Notes under the pieces: generated by a model
Database searches by the model: none
Told to the model about the DNA's origin: nothing
Seen by the model: only the letters and a program-made list of their open reading frames with translations
Position numbers and translations under genes: made by a program
Origin: Candidatus Neoflavobacterium equi
Lineage (GTDB): Bacteria; Bacteroidota; Bacteroidia; Flavobacteriales; Flavobacteriaceae
Assembly (NCBI GenBank): GCA_018065745.1
Contig: JAGHSS010000036.1
Span: forward strand, 1 to 6,650
Direction: 5' to 3'
Length of the DNA stretch: 6,650 bases
In this document: positions 6,545 through 6,650 of the stretch, piece after piece
Position numbering within the stretch: the stretch's first letter is position 1
How the letters are laid out: every line of letters starts with the position of its first letter

Positions 6545-6621
6545 GTGAAAAAGATTTATTTGTAAAAAATATCTTTACCCCCATTTCAGAAGTTTTTATT
6601 TTTTTCTATTTTAATTATATA

Positions 6622-6650
6622 ATGTCAGCGCTAATACTTAAAAATTGGTT
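6622..6650 (+). CDS. Possible start of a divergent gene, cut by the window edge
   Basis: An ATG at 6622 opens a plus-strand frame, MSALILKNW, that is still open at the end of the window. It follows a T/A-rich stretch (6593-6621), as is usual before Bacteroidota starts. A divergent gene sharing this intergenic region with the oxoamine synthase would be a common arrangement. Nine codons are far too few to identify a protein, no clear TAnnTTTG promoter precedes it, and chance is a real alternative. Confidence 0.2.

Noticed and set aside
6495..6584. N-terminal extension of the oxoamine synthase as a signal or membrane anchor
   Set aside because: The hydrophobic residues are broken up by Lys, Asn, Arg and Ser, the predicted promoter lies inside it, and enzymes of this family are soluble at the N-terminus.
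6513..6596. 8-bp inverted repeat AAAACTTC (6513-6520) and GAAGTTTT (6589-6596)
   Set aside because: The arms are about 68 bp apart, short and A/T-rich, so a chance match is the simplest explanation.
1..6650. New defence, CRISPR, phage or transposon system
   Set aside because: All genes match housekeeping or envelope families, and I see no repeat-spacer array, transposase, integrase, terminal repeats or clear change in base composition.

Overview
The window looks like chromosomal DNA from a member of the Bacteroidota, most likely Flavobacteriia/Flavobacteriales. The reasons are low GC, no Shine-Dalgarno sequences before the starts, promoter elements of the Bacteroidota form TAnnTTTG, and proteins of flavobacterial type (a very characteristic alpha-oxoamine synthase, a DUF721/DciA-like protein with the REEL-YGK region, and an AsmA-like protein of about 1100 residues). 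I see no mobile element, CRISPR array, tRNA or rRNA. All five complete genes lie on the minus strand, so transcription runs from high to low coordinates.

Layout in transcription order: (1) 6494-5229, a 421-residue PLP-dependent alpha-oxoamine synthase (serine palmitoyltransferase/KBL/BioF superfamily). It has its own TAnnTTTG promoter box at 6537-6544 and ends in a strong intrinsic terminator at 5207-5176. (2) 5123-1809, an AsmA-family inner-membrane-anchored periplasmic protein, probably a bridge-like lipid transport or outer-membrane homeostasis factor. (3) A 125-bp intergenic region (1684-1808), unusually dense in inverted repeats, that holds the ftsY promoter. (4) A tight three-gene operon: ftsY (1683-730), a small lipocalin-like lipoprotein (724-290, 5 nt after ftsY) and a DUF721/DciA-like gene (306-10, overlapping the lipoprotein gene by 17 nt). 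A possible plus-strand gene may begin at 6622 and run off the right edge, but only nine codons are visible.

Functionally, FtsY delivers SRP-ribosome complexes to the Sec translocon. Both the lipoprotein and the AsmA-like protein are envelope proteins, and the oxoamine synthase probably makes a lipid long-chain base. Envelope biogenesis is therefore a loose common theme, apart from the DNA-replication-related DUF721 gene. I find no clear new defence or mobile system. The most interesting points are the unresolved substrate of the oxoamine synthase clade, its position next to an AsmA lipid-transport candidate, the palindrome inside the ftsY promoter, and the overlapping ftsY-lipoprotein-DUF721 operon.
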